Assembly (NCBI GenBank): GCA_905205995.1
Contig: CAJLFU010000056.1
Location: 1-11,355, forward strand
From: an uncultured Haemophilus sp.
Lineage (GTDB): Bacteria > Pseudomonadota > Gammaproteobacteria > Enterobacterales > Pasteurellaceae
Direction of reading: 5' to 3'
DNA: 11,355 bases
Shown here: positions 1-5,950 of the stretch, piece after piece
How the letters are laid out: each line of letters starts with the position of its first letter
Position numbering within the stretch: position 1 is the stretch's first letter
Notes under the pieces: model-generated
The model's input: only the letters and a program-made list of their open reading frames with translations
The model's database searches: none
What the model was told of the DNA's origin: nothing
Position numbers and translations under genes: made by a program

Positions 1-158
1 ATAAAATGGCTGAGGCAAAAGATGCAATGTCTTCTAAAATGGAAGAAGTAAAAAATTCAGCTTCTGAAGCAAAAAATGCAGCGGCGGATAAAGCGGCTGA
101 AGCTAAAGATGCTGCAGCCGATAAAGCAGCTGAAGTGAAAGATGCTGTGACTAAATAA
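1..158 (+). CDS. 3' end of an Ala/Lys/Glu-rich helical repeat protein (partial)
   Basis: The reading frame is open from the window edge (first full codon at base 3) to a TAA at 156-158, giving 51 C-terminal residues. These contain 17 Ala, 10 Lys, 6 Glu and 5 Asp, with no Pro, Gly, Cys or aromatic residue, so a soluble amphipathic or coiled helix is likely. The sequence falls into 11-residue units; two adjacent units, AAADKAAEAKD and AAADKAAEVKD, are nearly identical. An 11-residue period is typical of LEA-like and other right-handed coiled-coil helices. The start, and any signal peptide or lipobox, lie outside the window. The Met at base 6 has no visible ribosome site and continues the repeat, so it is probably internal. 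Function is unknown; LEA-like, YtxH-like or envelope protein are possibilities only. A strong terminator follows at once. Confidence 0.7.
   Translation, partial: KMAEAKDAMSSKMEEVKNSASEAKNAAADKAAEAKDAAADKAAEVKDAVTK
78..143 (+). repeat. Two 33-bp imperfect tandem repeats inside a coding region
   Basis: Bases 78-110 and 111-143 encode consecutive, nearly identical 11-residue units (AAADKAAEAKD and AAADKAAEVKD). The DNA copies differ mainly at third codon positions (for example gcggcggat against gcagccgat), so the duplication is not very recent. Unit number could vary between strains. Confidence 0.75.
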
Positions 159-176
159 TTAAACTTTTGTAAAATG

Positions 177-214
177 AAAACCTATCAGAGATTATCTGGT
201 AGGTTTTTTCTTTT
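177..214 (+). terminator. Rho-independent terminator after the repeat-protein gene
   Basis: A 13-bp stem pairs 177-189 (AAAACCTATCAGA) with 195-207 (TCTGGTAGGTTTT), with one T:G wobble and a 5-base loop GATTA. A T-rich tail follows to 214. It starts 18 bases after the stop codon of the upstream gene and separates it from the next gene. Confidence 0.85.
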
Positions 215-225
215 GGAGCAATAAA

Positions 226-492
226 ATGTTATGTGCAATTTATAAAAGTTTACGTAAGCCAGGCTGCTACCTCTATATTTCGAAACGAGATGATTTTTCA
301 GCTGTACCAGACGTATTGATGCAAAGTTTTGGTAAGCCTCAGTTTCTTATGCCATTTAATTTGAAAGGAAGCAAACCGCTTGTTCATGCAAATAAAAACG
401 AGGTAATGGAAAAAATTACTCAGCAAGGATTTTATCTCCAAATGCCAAAACAAGATGATGGCTTATTTAATAGTTTGAGTGAGATCAAATAA
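226..492 (+). CDS. ycgL: YcgL domain protein
   Basis: This 88-residue protein matches the small YcgL family of gammaproteobacteria. Family features visible here are the N-terminal M-L-C-A-I-Y-K-S strand, YLYISKRDDFSAVPDVL at about residues 16-32, the central FGKPQ, and the C-terminal QQGFYLQMP at about 66-74. It is close to the family core; the E. coli protein as I recall it has extra residues at both ends. The function is not established. There is no signal peptide or membrane segment, so it should be cytoplasmic. GGAG at 215-218 sits 7 bases before ATG 226 and supports this start. The gene lies just after a terminator, so it probably has its own promoter, although I could not identify one. 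No clear terminator separates it from the bioD-like gene 102 bp downstream. Confidence 0.88.
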   Translation: MLCAIYKSLRKPGCYLYISKRDDFSAVPDVLMQSFGKPQFLMPFNLKGSKPLVHANKNEVMEKITQQGFYLQMPKQDDGLFNSLSEIK

Positions 493-554
493 GCTTTTTA
501 TTTTTTCCTAAAAATCTCCAAATCTTGCTTTATCTCAATATTTTCTTCAAAAAA

Positions 555-587
555 CTCCTTTAAAATTCACCAGACTTTTAAAAGGAG
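555..587 (+). promoter_or_regulatory. Hairpin covering the bioD Shine-Dalgarno
   Basis: Bases 555-565 (CTCCTTTAAAA) pair with 576-587 (TTTTAAAAGGAG) as 11 base pairs with a single bulged A at 580 and a 10-base loop. The right arm contains the AGGAG (583-587) that serves the start at 595. If the transcript begins upstream of 555, the ribosome site would be fully paired. At the DNA level the same inverted repeat could instead bind a repressor. No start site is known, so the role is inferred. Confidence 0.5.
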
Positions 588-594
588 AATGAAA

Positions 595-1329
595 ATGAGT
601 AGTTTCTTTGTGGCAGGTACAGATACCAACGTGGGCAAGACCACCGCCTGCCGTGCCATTATTCAGGCATTACAAGCAAAGGGCGTGCGAATTGTGGGTT
701 ATAAGCCGATTGCTTGTAGCTGTGAAGAGGGTATCTATCCTGTCGAAAATCAGTCTAATGAATCCCAAACAGATTATGATGCTGAAAATAATTCAGATGT
801 GTTAACTTTAATGGATGCAACGAATGAGCCAGTATCTTATCAAGAAGTAAATAGCTATACTTTTACTCATTCCTTGCCGATGCTGACTCGAGATAAATCA
901 CGCATTAAATTAAGCAAGATTGATCAGGCTTTAACGACATTAGTGAAAAAATATCAATCCGTTGTAGTAGAAGGTTCATTTGGCTTACTCACCCCCATGG
1001 CGGAAGGTAAAAGCTTTGCTGATTGGGTTGTTGAGCATAAAATGCCTATTGTATTGGTTGTTGGCATTAAGGAAGGCTGTATCAACCATGCACTACTTAC
1101 CGCTCAAGTAATTAAACAACTTGGCGTGCCTTTACTGGGTTGGATTGCGAATCGAATTAATCCTTGCTTGGGGCATTACAAAGAAGTTATAGAGATTTTA
1201 GAAGCTCAGATTGATGCGCCATTGTTAGGGAAAATTCCTTATATCCATAAACCAGAATCCCAAGAGTTAGGAGATTATTTAACAAATATCGATCGTTTAA
1301 TGTATATGCAGACAGAATTAGTTAAATAG
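595..1329 (+). CDS. bioD: BioD-like ATP-dependent dethiobiotin synthase, YnfK/BioD2 type
   Basis: BioD closes the ureido ring of dethiobiotin from diaminopelargonate, CO2 and ATP in the cytoplasm, the step before biotin synthase. The 244-residue product has the P-loop GTDTNVGKT (8-16), GYKPIA (35-40) with Lys37, an Asp68 expected to bind Mg, VVVEG with Glu126, GCINHALLTAQ (161-171) and WIANRIN (183-189). The C-terminal half resembles the E. coli paralogue YnfK more than BioD. Oddities are an acidic insertion at about 43-66, Cys41 where E. coli BioD has Ser41, Asn12 where it has Glu12, and EGSFG (126-130) replacing EGxGG. I chose ATG 595 because AGGAG (583-587) is 7 bases upstream; the in-frame ATG at 589 would leave one base. 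No other biotin gene is present, so dethiobiotin synthesis is likely but not shown. Confidence 0.82.
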   Translation: MSSFFVAGTDTNVGKTTACRAIIQALQAKGVRIVGYKPIACSCEEGIYPVENQSNESQTDYDAENNSDVLTLMDATNEPVSYQEVNSYTFTHSLPMLTRDKSRIKLSKIDQALTTLVKKYQSVVVEGSFGLLTPMAEGKSFADWVVEHKMPIVLVVGIKEGCINHALLTAQVIKQLGVPLLGWIANRINPCLGHYKEVIEILEAQIDAPLLGKIPYIHKPESQELGDYLTNIDRLMYMQTELVK

Positions 1330-1347
1330 TCACTTTAAATAAAAAGT

Positions 1348-1390
1348 AAAAGTGCGGTTAAAACTTATTAGATTTTAACCGCACTTTTTT
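1348..1390. terminator. Bidirectional terminator made of paired uptake sequences
   Basis: A perfect 16-bp inverted repeat pairs 1348-1363 (AAAAGTGCGGTTAAAA) with 1373-1388, with a 9-base loop and a T-run on each strand. Each arm contains one exact uptake-sequence core (1350-1358 on +, 1378-1386 on -). It lies between the converging bioD-like and can genes and should stop transcripts from both; its right edge touches the stop codon of can. Confidence 0.92.
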
Positions 1391-2081
1391 ATTCTTCATC
1401 TTCAGAGAGTTCTTTTTTCAGAATATCCTCTTCCGCTAGGCTAGATAAACGAGCAATGGCATTACGGTAAGATATTTCAAGGGTTTCTCGACTGGTTGCA
1501 ATAACCCCTTGATCTACTAAGAAACCATCATTTACATCATACACCCAGCCATGTAGGGAGAGTTTTTGTCCACGTTCCCAAGCGCTTTTTACGATAGATG
1601 TGCGCCCTAGGTTATAAACTTGCTCTGCAACATTTAATTTAGTGAGCATATCTGCGCGTTTTTCTGCTGAAAGATTGCCTAACAGATGCCCATGTTTGAA
1701 CCAAATATCACGAATATGGAGCAACCAGTTATTGATCAATCCAAGATCGTGATCTTGCATAGCAGCTTTAATACCACCACAATTTGTGTGGCCACAGATA
1801 ATGATATGTTCAATTTTGAGTACATCAACGGCATATTGCACAACCGAAAGACAGTTAAAATCGGTATGAATAACTTGATTGGCAACATTACGATGAACAA
1901 ATAACTCGCCAGGCTCAAGATTTGTTAATTTTTCGGCTGGAACACGGCTATCTGAGCAGCCAATCCAAAGATAATGAGGGGTTTGATGATCAGCCAGTTC
2001 TTTGAAATAAGTGGAGTTTTCTTCTTTCATTCTTTGCGCCCAACTGTAGTTGTTAGCAAAGAGCTGTTTAATTTTGTCCAT
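1389..2081 (-). CDS. can: Beta-class carbonic anhydrase
   Basis: The enzyme interconverts CO2 and bicarbonate in the cytoplasm, supplying bicarbonate for carboxylation reactions. The product has 230 residues. Zinc ligands Cys42, Asp44, His98 and Cys101, and the Asp44-Arg46 pair in GCSDSR, are all present. Trp39, Arg64 and Tyr181 are also present; these form the non-catalytic bicarbonate site known for the H. influenzae enzyme, so bicarbonate-dependent allosteric control at low pH is expected. The long conserved stretches SVVQYAVDVL (about 79-88) and GLINNWLLHIRDIWFKH (about 114-130) fit the E. coli and Haemophilus Can proteins. I chose the ATG at 2081: it follows AAGGA by a normal spacing and gives the family N-terminus MDKIKQLF. 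The in-frame ATG at 2126 would add 15 non-family residues. The gene lies downstream of asnS but behind a terminator-like hairpin. Confidence 0.96.
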   Translation of the reverse strand: MDKIKQLFANNYSWAQRMKEENSTYFKELADHQTPHYLWIGCSDSRVPAEKLTNLEPGELFVHRNVANQVIHTDFNCLSVVQYAVDVLKIEHIIICGHTNCGGIKAAMQDHDLGLINNWLLHIRDIWFKHGHLLGNLSAEKRADMLTKLNVAEQVYNLGRTSIVKSAWERGQKLSLHGWVYDVNDGFLVDQGVIATSRETLEISYRNAIARLSSLAEEDILKKELSEDEE

Positions 2082-2165
2082 TTTTACTTTCCTTAATACA
2101 ATGTGCTGAAAGATTACTTTAAGCACAATAAATGAAATAGGGGATAAATTTATCGCCTAAAATGA

Positions 2166-2193
2166 TGACCGCACTTTAAAGAAAGTGCGGTCA
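2166..2193 (-). terminator. Uptake-sequence hairpin after asnS
   Basis: A 12-bp perfect stem pairs 2166-2177 with 2182-2193, with a 4-base loop. Both arms are exact uptake-sequence cores (2168-2176 and 2183-2191). It lies just past the asnS stop codon in the direction of asnS transcription. The downstream T-tract on the minus strand is short (ATCATTTTAG), so it may terminate only partly and allow some readthrough into can. Confidence 0.7.
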
Positions 2194-2208
2194 ATTTAAA
2201 CAACATTT

Positions 2209-3612
2209 TTAGAAATTTGCATTTCTTGGTGCGCGAGGGAATGGAATCACATCACGAATATTTTGTACGCCTGTTACATAAACAATTAAGCGTTCAAAAC
2301 CAAGACCAAAGCCTGAATGTGGCACGGTACCATATTTACGAAGATCACGATACCACCAGTAATCTTCAGGATTTAAGCCCATTTCTTCCATACGTTTATC
2401 TAAAATTTCTAAACGTTCTTCACGTTGAGAACCACCGATGATTTCACCAATTCCTGGGGCGAGAACATCCATTGCAGCAACGGTTTTACCATCGTCATTT
2501 AAACGCATATAGAAGGCTTTAATATCTTTTGGATAGTTTTTCACAACAACTGGTGATTTGAAATATTCTTCCGCTAAGAAACGTTCATGTTCAGAAGATA
2601 AATCAATACCCCAAGATACTGGAAACTCGAATTTTTTACCTGATTTTAATAATACATCGATCGCATCGGTATAGTCGATTTGAGCAAAATCAGAGTTTAC
2701 AAAGCTTTCTAAACGAGTAATGACATCTTTATCTACATGTTTTTCAAAGAATTTTAAGTCATCTTTGCGCTCAGCAAGCACTGCACGGAACACGTATTTC
2801 AACATGTCTTCTGCTAATTTAGCATTGTCAGAAAGTGTTGCAAAAGCAACTTCAGGTTCAACCATCCAGAATTCTGCAAGGTGACGCGTTGTATTTGAAT
2901 TTTCAGCACGGAATGTTGGACCGAAAGTATAGATTTTGCTTAGTGCACACGCGTAAGTCTCACCGTTTAATTGGCCAGAAACAGTTAAAAATGATTCTTT
3001 ACCGAAGAAGTCTTGACTGAAATCGACTTTACCATCTTCACTACGAGGAAGATTTTCTAAATCAAGTGTTGAAACACGGAACATTTCGCCCGCACCTTCA
3101 GTATCTGAAGCGGTAATTAATGGAGTAGCGACCCAATAGAAACCTTGTTCGTGGAAGAAGCGATGAATAGCTTGCGCCAAGCAGTGACGAACACGCGCGA
3201 CTGCACCGATAATATTGGTACGAGGACGTAAGTGAGCCACTTCACGTAAGTATTCAATCGAGTGGCGTTTTGCTGCCATTGGGTAAGTATCAGGATCTTC
3301 TACAAACCCTGTCACTTCTACTTTTTCAGCTTGAAGTTCAACAGCTTGACCTTCAGCAGGTGACTCAACAATCGTACCGGTTACGATAACAGAGCAACCC
3401 GTTGTTAAGCGTAAGACTTCGCTCTCATAATTTTCAATATCGTTATTAACAATCGCTTGAATAGGATCAAAGCAAGAGCCGTCATAAACAGCAAGGAAAG
3501 AAAGACCAGCTTTAGAATCACGACGGGTACGGACCCATCCGCGTACGGTAACTTTTTCGCCTATAGCGATTTTACCTTGTAACACATCAACAATAGATGC
3601 AACTTTAGACAT
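2209..3612 (-). CDS. asnS: Asparaginyl-tRNA synthetase
   Basis: This class IIb synthetase attaches asparagine to tRNA-Asn in the cytoplasm. The product has 467 residues, one more than I recall for E. coli AsnS. The N-terminal anticodon-binding OB fold covers about 1-105 (VTVRGWVRTRRDS near 21-33). The catalytic domain shows motif 1 around 150-170, GETYACALSKIYTFGPTFRAE leading into motif 2 (about 218-254), and motif 3 GFGLGFERLIVYVTG (434-448). FRAENSNTTRHLAEFWMVE distinguishes AsnRS from AspRS. The start at 3612 follows AGAGG by 5 bases and gives the expected N-terminus. It diverges from sohB across 140 bp. A consensus TATAAT occurs on the minus strand at 3630-3635. Confidence 0.97.
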   Translation of the reverse strand: MSKVASIVDVLQGKIAIGEKVTVRGWVRTRRDSKAGLSFLAVYDGSCFDPIQAIVNNDIENYESEVLRLTTGCSVIVTGTIVESPAEGQAVELQAEKVEVTGFVEDPDTYPMAAKRHSIEYLREVAHLRPRTNIIGAVARVRHCLAQAIHRFFHEQGFYWVATPLITASDTEGAGEMFRVSTLDLENLPRSEDGKVDFSQDFFGKESFLTVSGQLNGETYACALSKIYTFGPTFRAENSNTTRHLAEFWMVEPEVAFATLSDNAKLAEDMLKYVFRAVLAERKDDLKFFEKHVDKDVITRLESFVNSDFAQIDYTDAIDVLLKSGKKFEFPVSWGIDLSSEHERFLAEEYFKSPVVVKNYPKDIKAFYMRLNDDGKTVAAMDVLAPGIGEIIGGSQREERLEILDKRMEEMGLNPEDYWWYRDLRKYGTVPHSGFGLGFERLIVYVTGVQNIRDVIPFPRAPRNANF

Positions 3613-3629
3613 ATAAACCTCTGTAATTC

Positions 3630-3635
3630 ATTATA
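3630..3635 (-). promoter_or_regulatory. Candidate -10 box for asnS
   Basis: On the minus strand this reads TATAAT. No good -35 hexamer lies 16-18 bases upstream, and the predicted 5' leader would be only about 11 bases, barely including the Shine-Dalgarno at 3618-3622. It is a consensus hexamer in the right divergent gap, but it could be coincidence in AT-rich DNA. Confidence 0.35.
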
Positions 3636-3752
3636 AATTAGGCAAGAAAACTGCGTTAGTTTACCTTAAATCGCAAAATTTTCCATAAAAAGTTAGTGTA
3701 AATCGGGCTTGCACAGTAAAATAATTGCTTCACTTTATTTAGGAGAAAAACT

Positions 3753-4808
3753 ATGTGGTCTGATATTTTGACCGGCTATGGCATTTTTATTTTAGAGATT
3801 TTGACGATTTTACTTGTAATCGCCGCTATCGTAGCAATGATTATTTCTGCGAAACAACGTAATGCAACACATCATGGTGAATTAATTGTGACAGATCTTT
3901 CTGAAGAATTTAAGGAGACAGTTAAGCATTTACGCGATTTCCAACTTTCAGAAGAAGAGCTTAAACAAGCGGAAAAAGCAGAGAAGAAAGCCAAAAAACA
4001 AGAAGCAAAGGCTTTAAAAGCAAAATTAAAAAACGGTGAGAAAGCTGCACCTAGACCTTGTGTTTACGTGCTCGATTTTAAGGGAGATATTTCTGCATCA
4101 GAAACAACCGCACTTCGTGAGGAAATTTCCGCGATTATTAATGTGGCGAAAGCCGATGATGAAGTCTTACTACGCCTAGAAAGCCCAGGTGGTGTTGTTC
4201 ATGGTTATGGCTTAGCTGCTTCACAGTTAGCTCGCTTAAAACAAAAAGGGATTAAATTAACGGTTGCAGTAGATAAGGTCGCTGCAAGTGGTGGGTATAT
4301 GATGGCTTGTGTGGCAGATAAGATTGTTTCTGCGCCTTTTGCGATTATCGGTTCTATTGGTGTGGTTGCACAAATTCCGAATATTCATCGTTTATTGAAA
4401 AAACATGATGTTGATGTTGATGTGATGACAGCTGGAGAATTTAAACGTACCGTCACGGTATTAGGTGAAAATACCGAAAAAGGGAAACAGAAATTCCAAT
4501 TAGAACTTGAAGAAACCCATCAATTATTTAAACAATTTGTGGCCCAGAATCGACCGCACTTAGATGTGGATAAAGTCGCGACAGGTGAGCATTGGTTTGG
4601 TCAGCAAGCCCTAGATCTTCAGCTAGTCGATGAGTTAGCAACCAGTGATGATATTATTCTTGAAAAGATGAAAGATAAGTCAGTACTCTCAGTGAAATAC
4701 AAAGTGAAAAAGCCACTTTTACAAAAAATAGGTAAACAGGCAGAAGAAAGTATTGAGGGTATTATCCATCGAAATTTAACAAAAAATGGGCAAGATTTTA
4801 TTCAATAA
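3753..4808 (+). CDS. sohB: SohB inner-membrane S49-family protease
   Basis: SohB belongs to the signal peptide peptidase (SppA, S49) family; in E. coli extra copies suppress loss of the periplasmic protease DegP. The 351-residue product has an N-terminal membrane helix at about 10-33, a highly charged Lys/Glu/Ala linker at about 65-98 that is probably helical, then the S49 domain. LRLESPGGVVHGYG (139-152) carries the oxyanion glycines. DKVAASGGYMMACVADKIV contains the presumed nucleophile Ser179, and GEFKRT contains the general base Lys231, giving the Ser/Lys dyad. Length is close to E. coli SohB (about 349). AGGAG at 3741-3745 sits 7 bases before ATG 3753. Two uptake sequences lie in its coding region. 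No convincing GC-containing terminator follows. Confidence 0.95.
   Translation: MWSDILTGYGIFILEILTILLVIAAIVAMIISAKQRNATHHGELIVTDLSEEFKETVKHLRDFQLSEEELKQAEKAEKKAKKQEAKALKAKLKNGEKAAPRPCVYVLDFKGDISASETTALREEISAIINVAKADDEVLLRLESPGGVVHGYGLAASQLARLKQKGIKLTVAVDKVAASGGYMMACVADKIVSAPFAIIGSIGVVAQIPNIHRLLKKHDVDVDVMTAGEFKRTVTVLGENTEKGKQKFQLELEETHQLFKQFVAQNRPHLDVDKVATGEHWFGQQALDLQLVDELATSDDIILEKMKDKSVLSVKYKVKKPLLQKIGKQAEESIEGIIHRNLTKNGQDFIQ
4107..4115 (-). repeat. DNA uptake sequence core within sohB
   Basis: Exact complement of AAGTGCGGT, read through in sohB as part of Thr-Ala-Leu. Confidence 0.9.
4553..4561 (-). repeat. DNA uptake sequence core within sohB
   Basis: Exact complement of AAGTGCGGT, preceded by CG and encoding part of Arg-Pro-His-Leu near the sohB C-terminal third. 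Confidence 0.9.
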
Positions 4809-4851
4809 GAAAAATTTTTTACTTATTTGACAACTCTTTACACAACTTTAC

Positions 4852-4890
4852 AAAAAAGTTCCATAAAAAATCATTTTTTAATGTTTTTTT
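4852..4890. promoter_or_regulatory. Phased A/T tracts upstream of the lipoprotein promoter
   Basis: Runs of six or seven A or T occur at 4852-4857, 4865-4870, 4874-4879 and 4884-4890. Their centres lie about 9 to 13 bases apart, close to one helical turn. This layout is expected to give intrinsic curvature, and it ends directly before a -35-like TTTACA. It may act as an UP-like or nucleoid-protein-sensitive element. The effect is inferred. Confidence 0.4.
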
Positions 4891-4891
4891 A

Positions 4892-4920
4892 TTTACAAGT
4901 TAAAGAATTATGACTACCAT
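4892..4920 (+). promoter_or_regulatory. Candidate promoter for the BamE/OmpA-like lipoprotein gene
   Basis: TTTACA (4892-4897) and TACCAT (4915-4920) are separated by 17 bases, matching the sigma-70 hexamers at 5/6 and 4/6. This would give a leader of roughly 95 bases before ATG 5023. Another -35-like TTGACA at 4827-4832 has no good -10 partner. The 214-bp gap 4809-5022 is very AT-rich and otherwise shows only weak AT-only inverted repeats. Confidence 0.45.
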
Positions 4921-5022
4921 ACGTAATGAAACTTTTTATAGTTTTATTTGTAAAATTTATAAAGTTTAGTTGTGTAGGTTCTTCTTGCAAGGATTGCACC
5001 TTAACAGTAAAAAGGTAAAGAA

Positions 5023-5880
5023 ATGAAATTATCTCGTATTTTATTATCTGCAGTTGCAGTAGCAACAGTTGCTGCTTGTGGTAACTTAAGCAAAGTTACA
5101 GAAGCTGGTACTCCAGAATATAAAGAAGTTGATGGTCAACAAGTACCACAACTTGTATGGCCTAAAATTGATAAAGCAGGCTTCAACCATGATGGTAGCC
5201 AATTTGGTTCATGGCCAAACTGGGACAACGTTCGTATGATCGAACGTGGTATGAACAAAGACCAATTATATAACCTAATCGGTCGTCCACACTTCTCTGA
5301 AGGTTTATACGGTGTTGAAGAGTGGGATTATGCGTTCAACTATCGTGAGAATGGTGTTCACAAAATTTGTCAATACAAAATATTATTTGACAAAAACCAT
5401 AATGCTCAAAGCTTCTTCTGGTATCCAAACGGTTGTAACGGAAACTCAGCATTTACTTTAAGTGGTGACTTCTTATTCGACTTCGATAAAGATACTTTAA
5501 CCCCACGTGGTAAAGAAGTTGTTGATAACGTTGCAGCACAATTAAAAGAAACTGGTGCTAAAGAAGTTAAAGTTGCAGGTTATACTGACCGTTTAGGTTC
5601 TGATGCTTACAACTTAGATCTTTCTCAACGTCGTGCAGACCGTGTTAAAGCTCGTTTAATTCAAGATGGCGTAACATCTGAAATTACAGCTGTTGGTTAC
5701 GGTAAAGTCCCACAAGTTAAAGCTTGTAACGGTTATAAACACGCAAGTAAAGCTGAGAAAGACTGTTTACGTCCAAACCGTCGTGTAGAAATCACCGCTT
5801 CTGGTTCTGTATTAAAATTACAAGAAGGTGGTCAAACTAACGGTGGAACTCAAGGTCCAGCACCTCTTTATCAAAAATAA
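5023..5880 (+). CDS. OmpA-family lipoprotein with a BamE-like domain
   Basis: The product has 285 residues. A lipoprotein signal peptide ends in the lipobox V16-A17-A18-C19; Gly20 after the cysteine is not a retention Asp, so outer-membrane sorting is likely. Residues about 62-135 resemble the SmpA/OmlA (BamE) fold: RGMNKDQLYNLIGRP followed by EEWDYAFNY. Residues about 143-260 form an OmpA C-terminal domain. Asp189 in GYTDR and Arg204 in SQRRADRV match the residues that grip meso-diaminopimelate in OmpA. Cys235 and Cys248 match the OmpA disulfide; Cys116 and Cys138 may form a second. The tail from 262 is Gly/Gln-rich. It probably tethers the outer membrane to peptidoglycan. Codons are strongly biased (GGT, CGT, TTA, AAA), which suggests abundant expression. 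AAAGG at 5011-5015 is 7 bases from the start. It has no OmpA beta-barrel, so it is not P5. Confidence 0.88.
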   Translation: MKLSRILLSAVAVATVAACGNLSKVTEAGTPEYKEVDGQQVPQLVWPKIDKAGFNHDGSQFGSWPNWDNVRMIERGMNKDQLYNLIGRPHFSEGLYGVEEWDYAFNYRENGVHKICQYKILFDKNHNAQSFFWYPNGCNGNSAFTLSGDFLFDFDKDTLTPRGKEVVDNVAAQLKETGAKEVKVAGYTDRLGSDAYNLDLSQRRADRVKARLIQDGVTSEITAVGYGKVPQVKACNGYKHASKAEKDCLRPNRRVEITASGSVLKLQEGGQTNGGTQGPAPLYQK

Positions 5881-5900
5881 TGGATATAGATAGAGAAGAC

Positions 5901-5933
5901 AAAAAGAGCGTAATAAAAATTACGCTCTTTTTT
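5901..5933. terminator. Bidirectional terminator between converging genes
   Basis: A 14-bp perfect stem pairs 5901-5914 (AAAAAGAGCGTAAT) with 5919-5932, with an AAAA loop. The T-run at 5928-5933 serves the + strand and the A-run at 5901-5905 serves the minus strand. It contains no uptake sequence, unlike most other terminators here. Confidence 0.92.
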
Positions 5934-5950
5934 ATTTGATACTTAAGAAA

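Noticed and set aside
589..594. Upstream ATG as the bioD-like start
   Set aside because: It lies one base after AGGAG, too close to be used; ATG 595 has a 7-base spacing and gives the family N-terminus.
1686..1904. Open frames antisense to can, asnS, pheS and pheT
   Set aside because: They are shadows of conserved genes on the other strand, with no ribosome sites or recognisable products.
2082..2126. Longer carbonic anhydrase with 15 more N-terminal residues
   Set aside because: The extension matches nothing in the family and covers the Shine-Dalgarno of the start at 2081.
2143..2154. Palindrome GATAAATTTATC upstream of can
   Set aside because: It is a short AT-only core palindrome with no link to a known regulator; I could not support an operator.
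4804..4827. AT-only inverted repeat after sohB as a terminator
   Set aside because: The AATAAG/CTTATT arms and the A5/T6 centre leave no proper loop and have almost no G or C, so a stable terminator is not supported.
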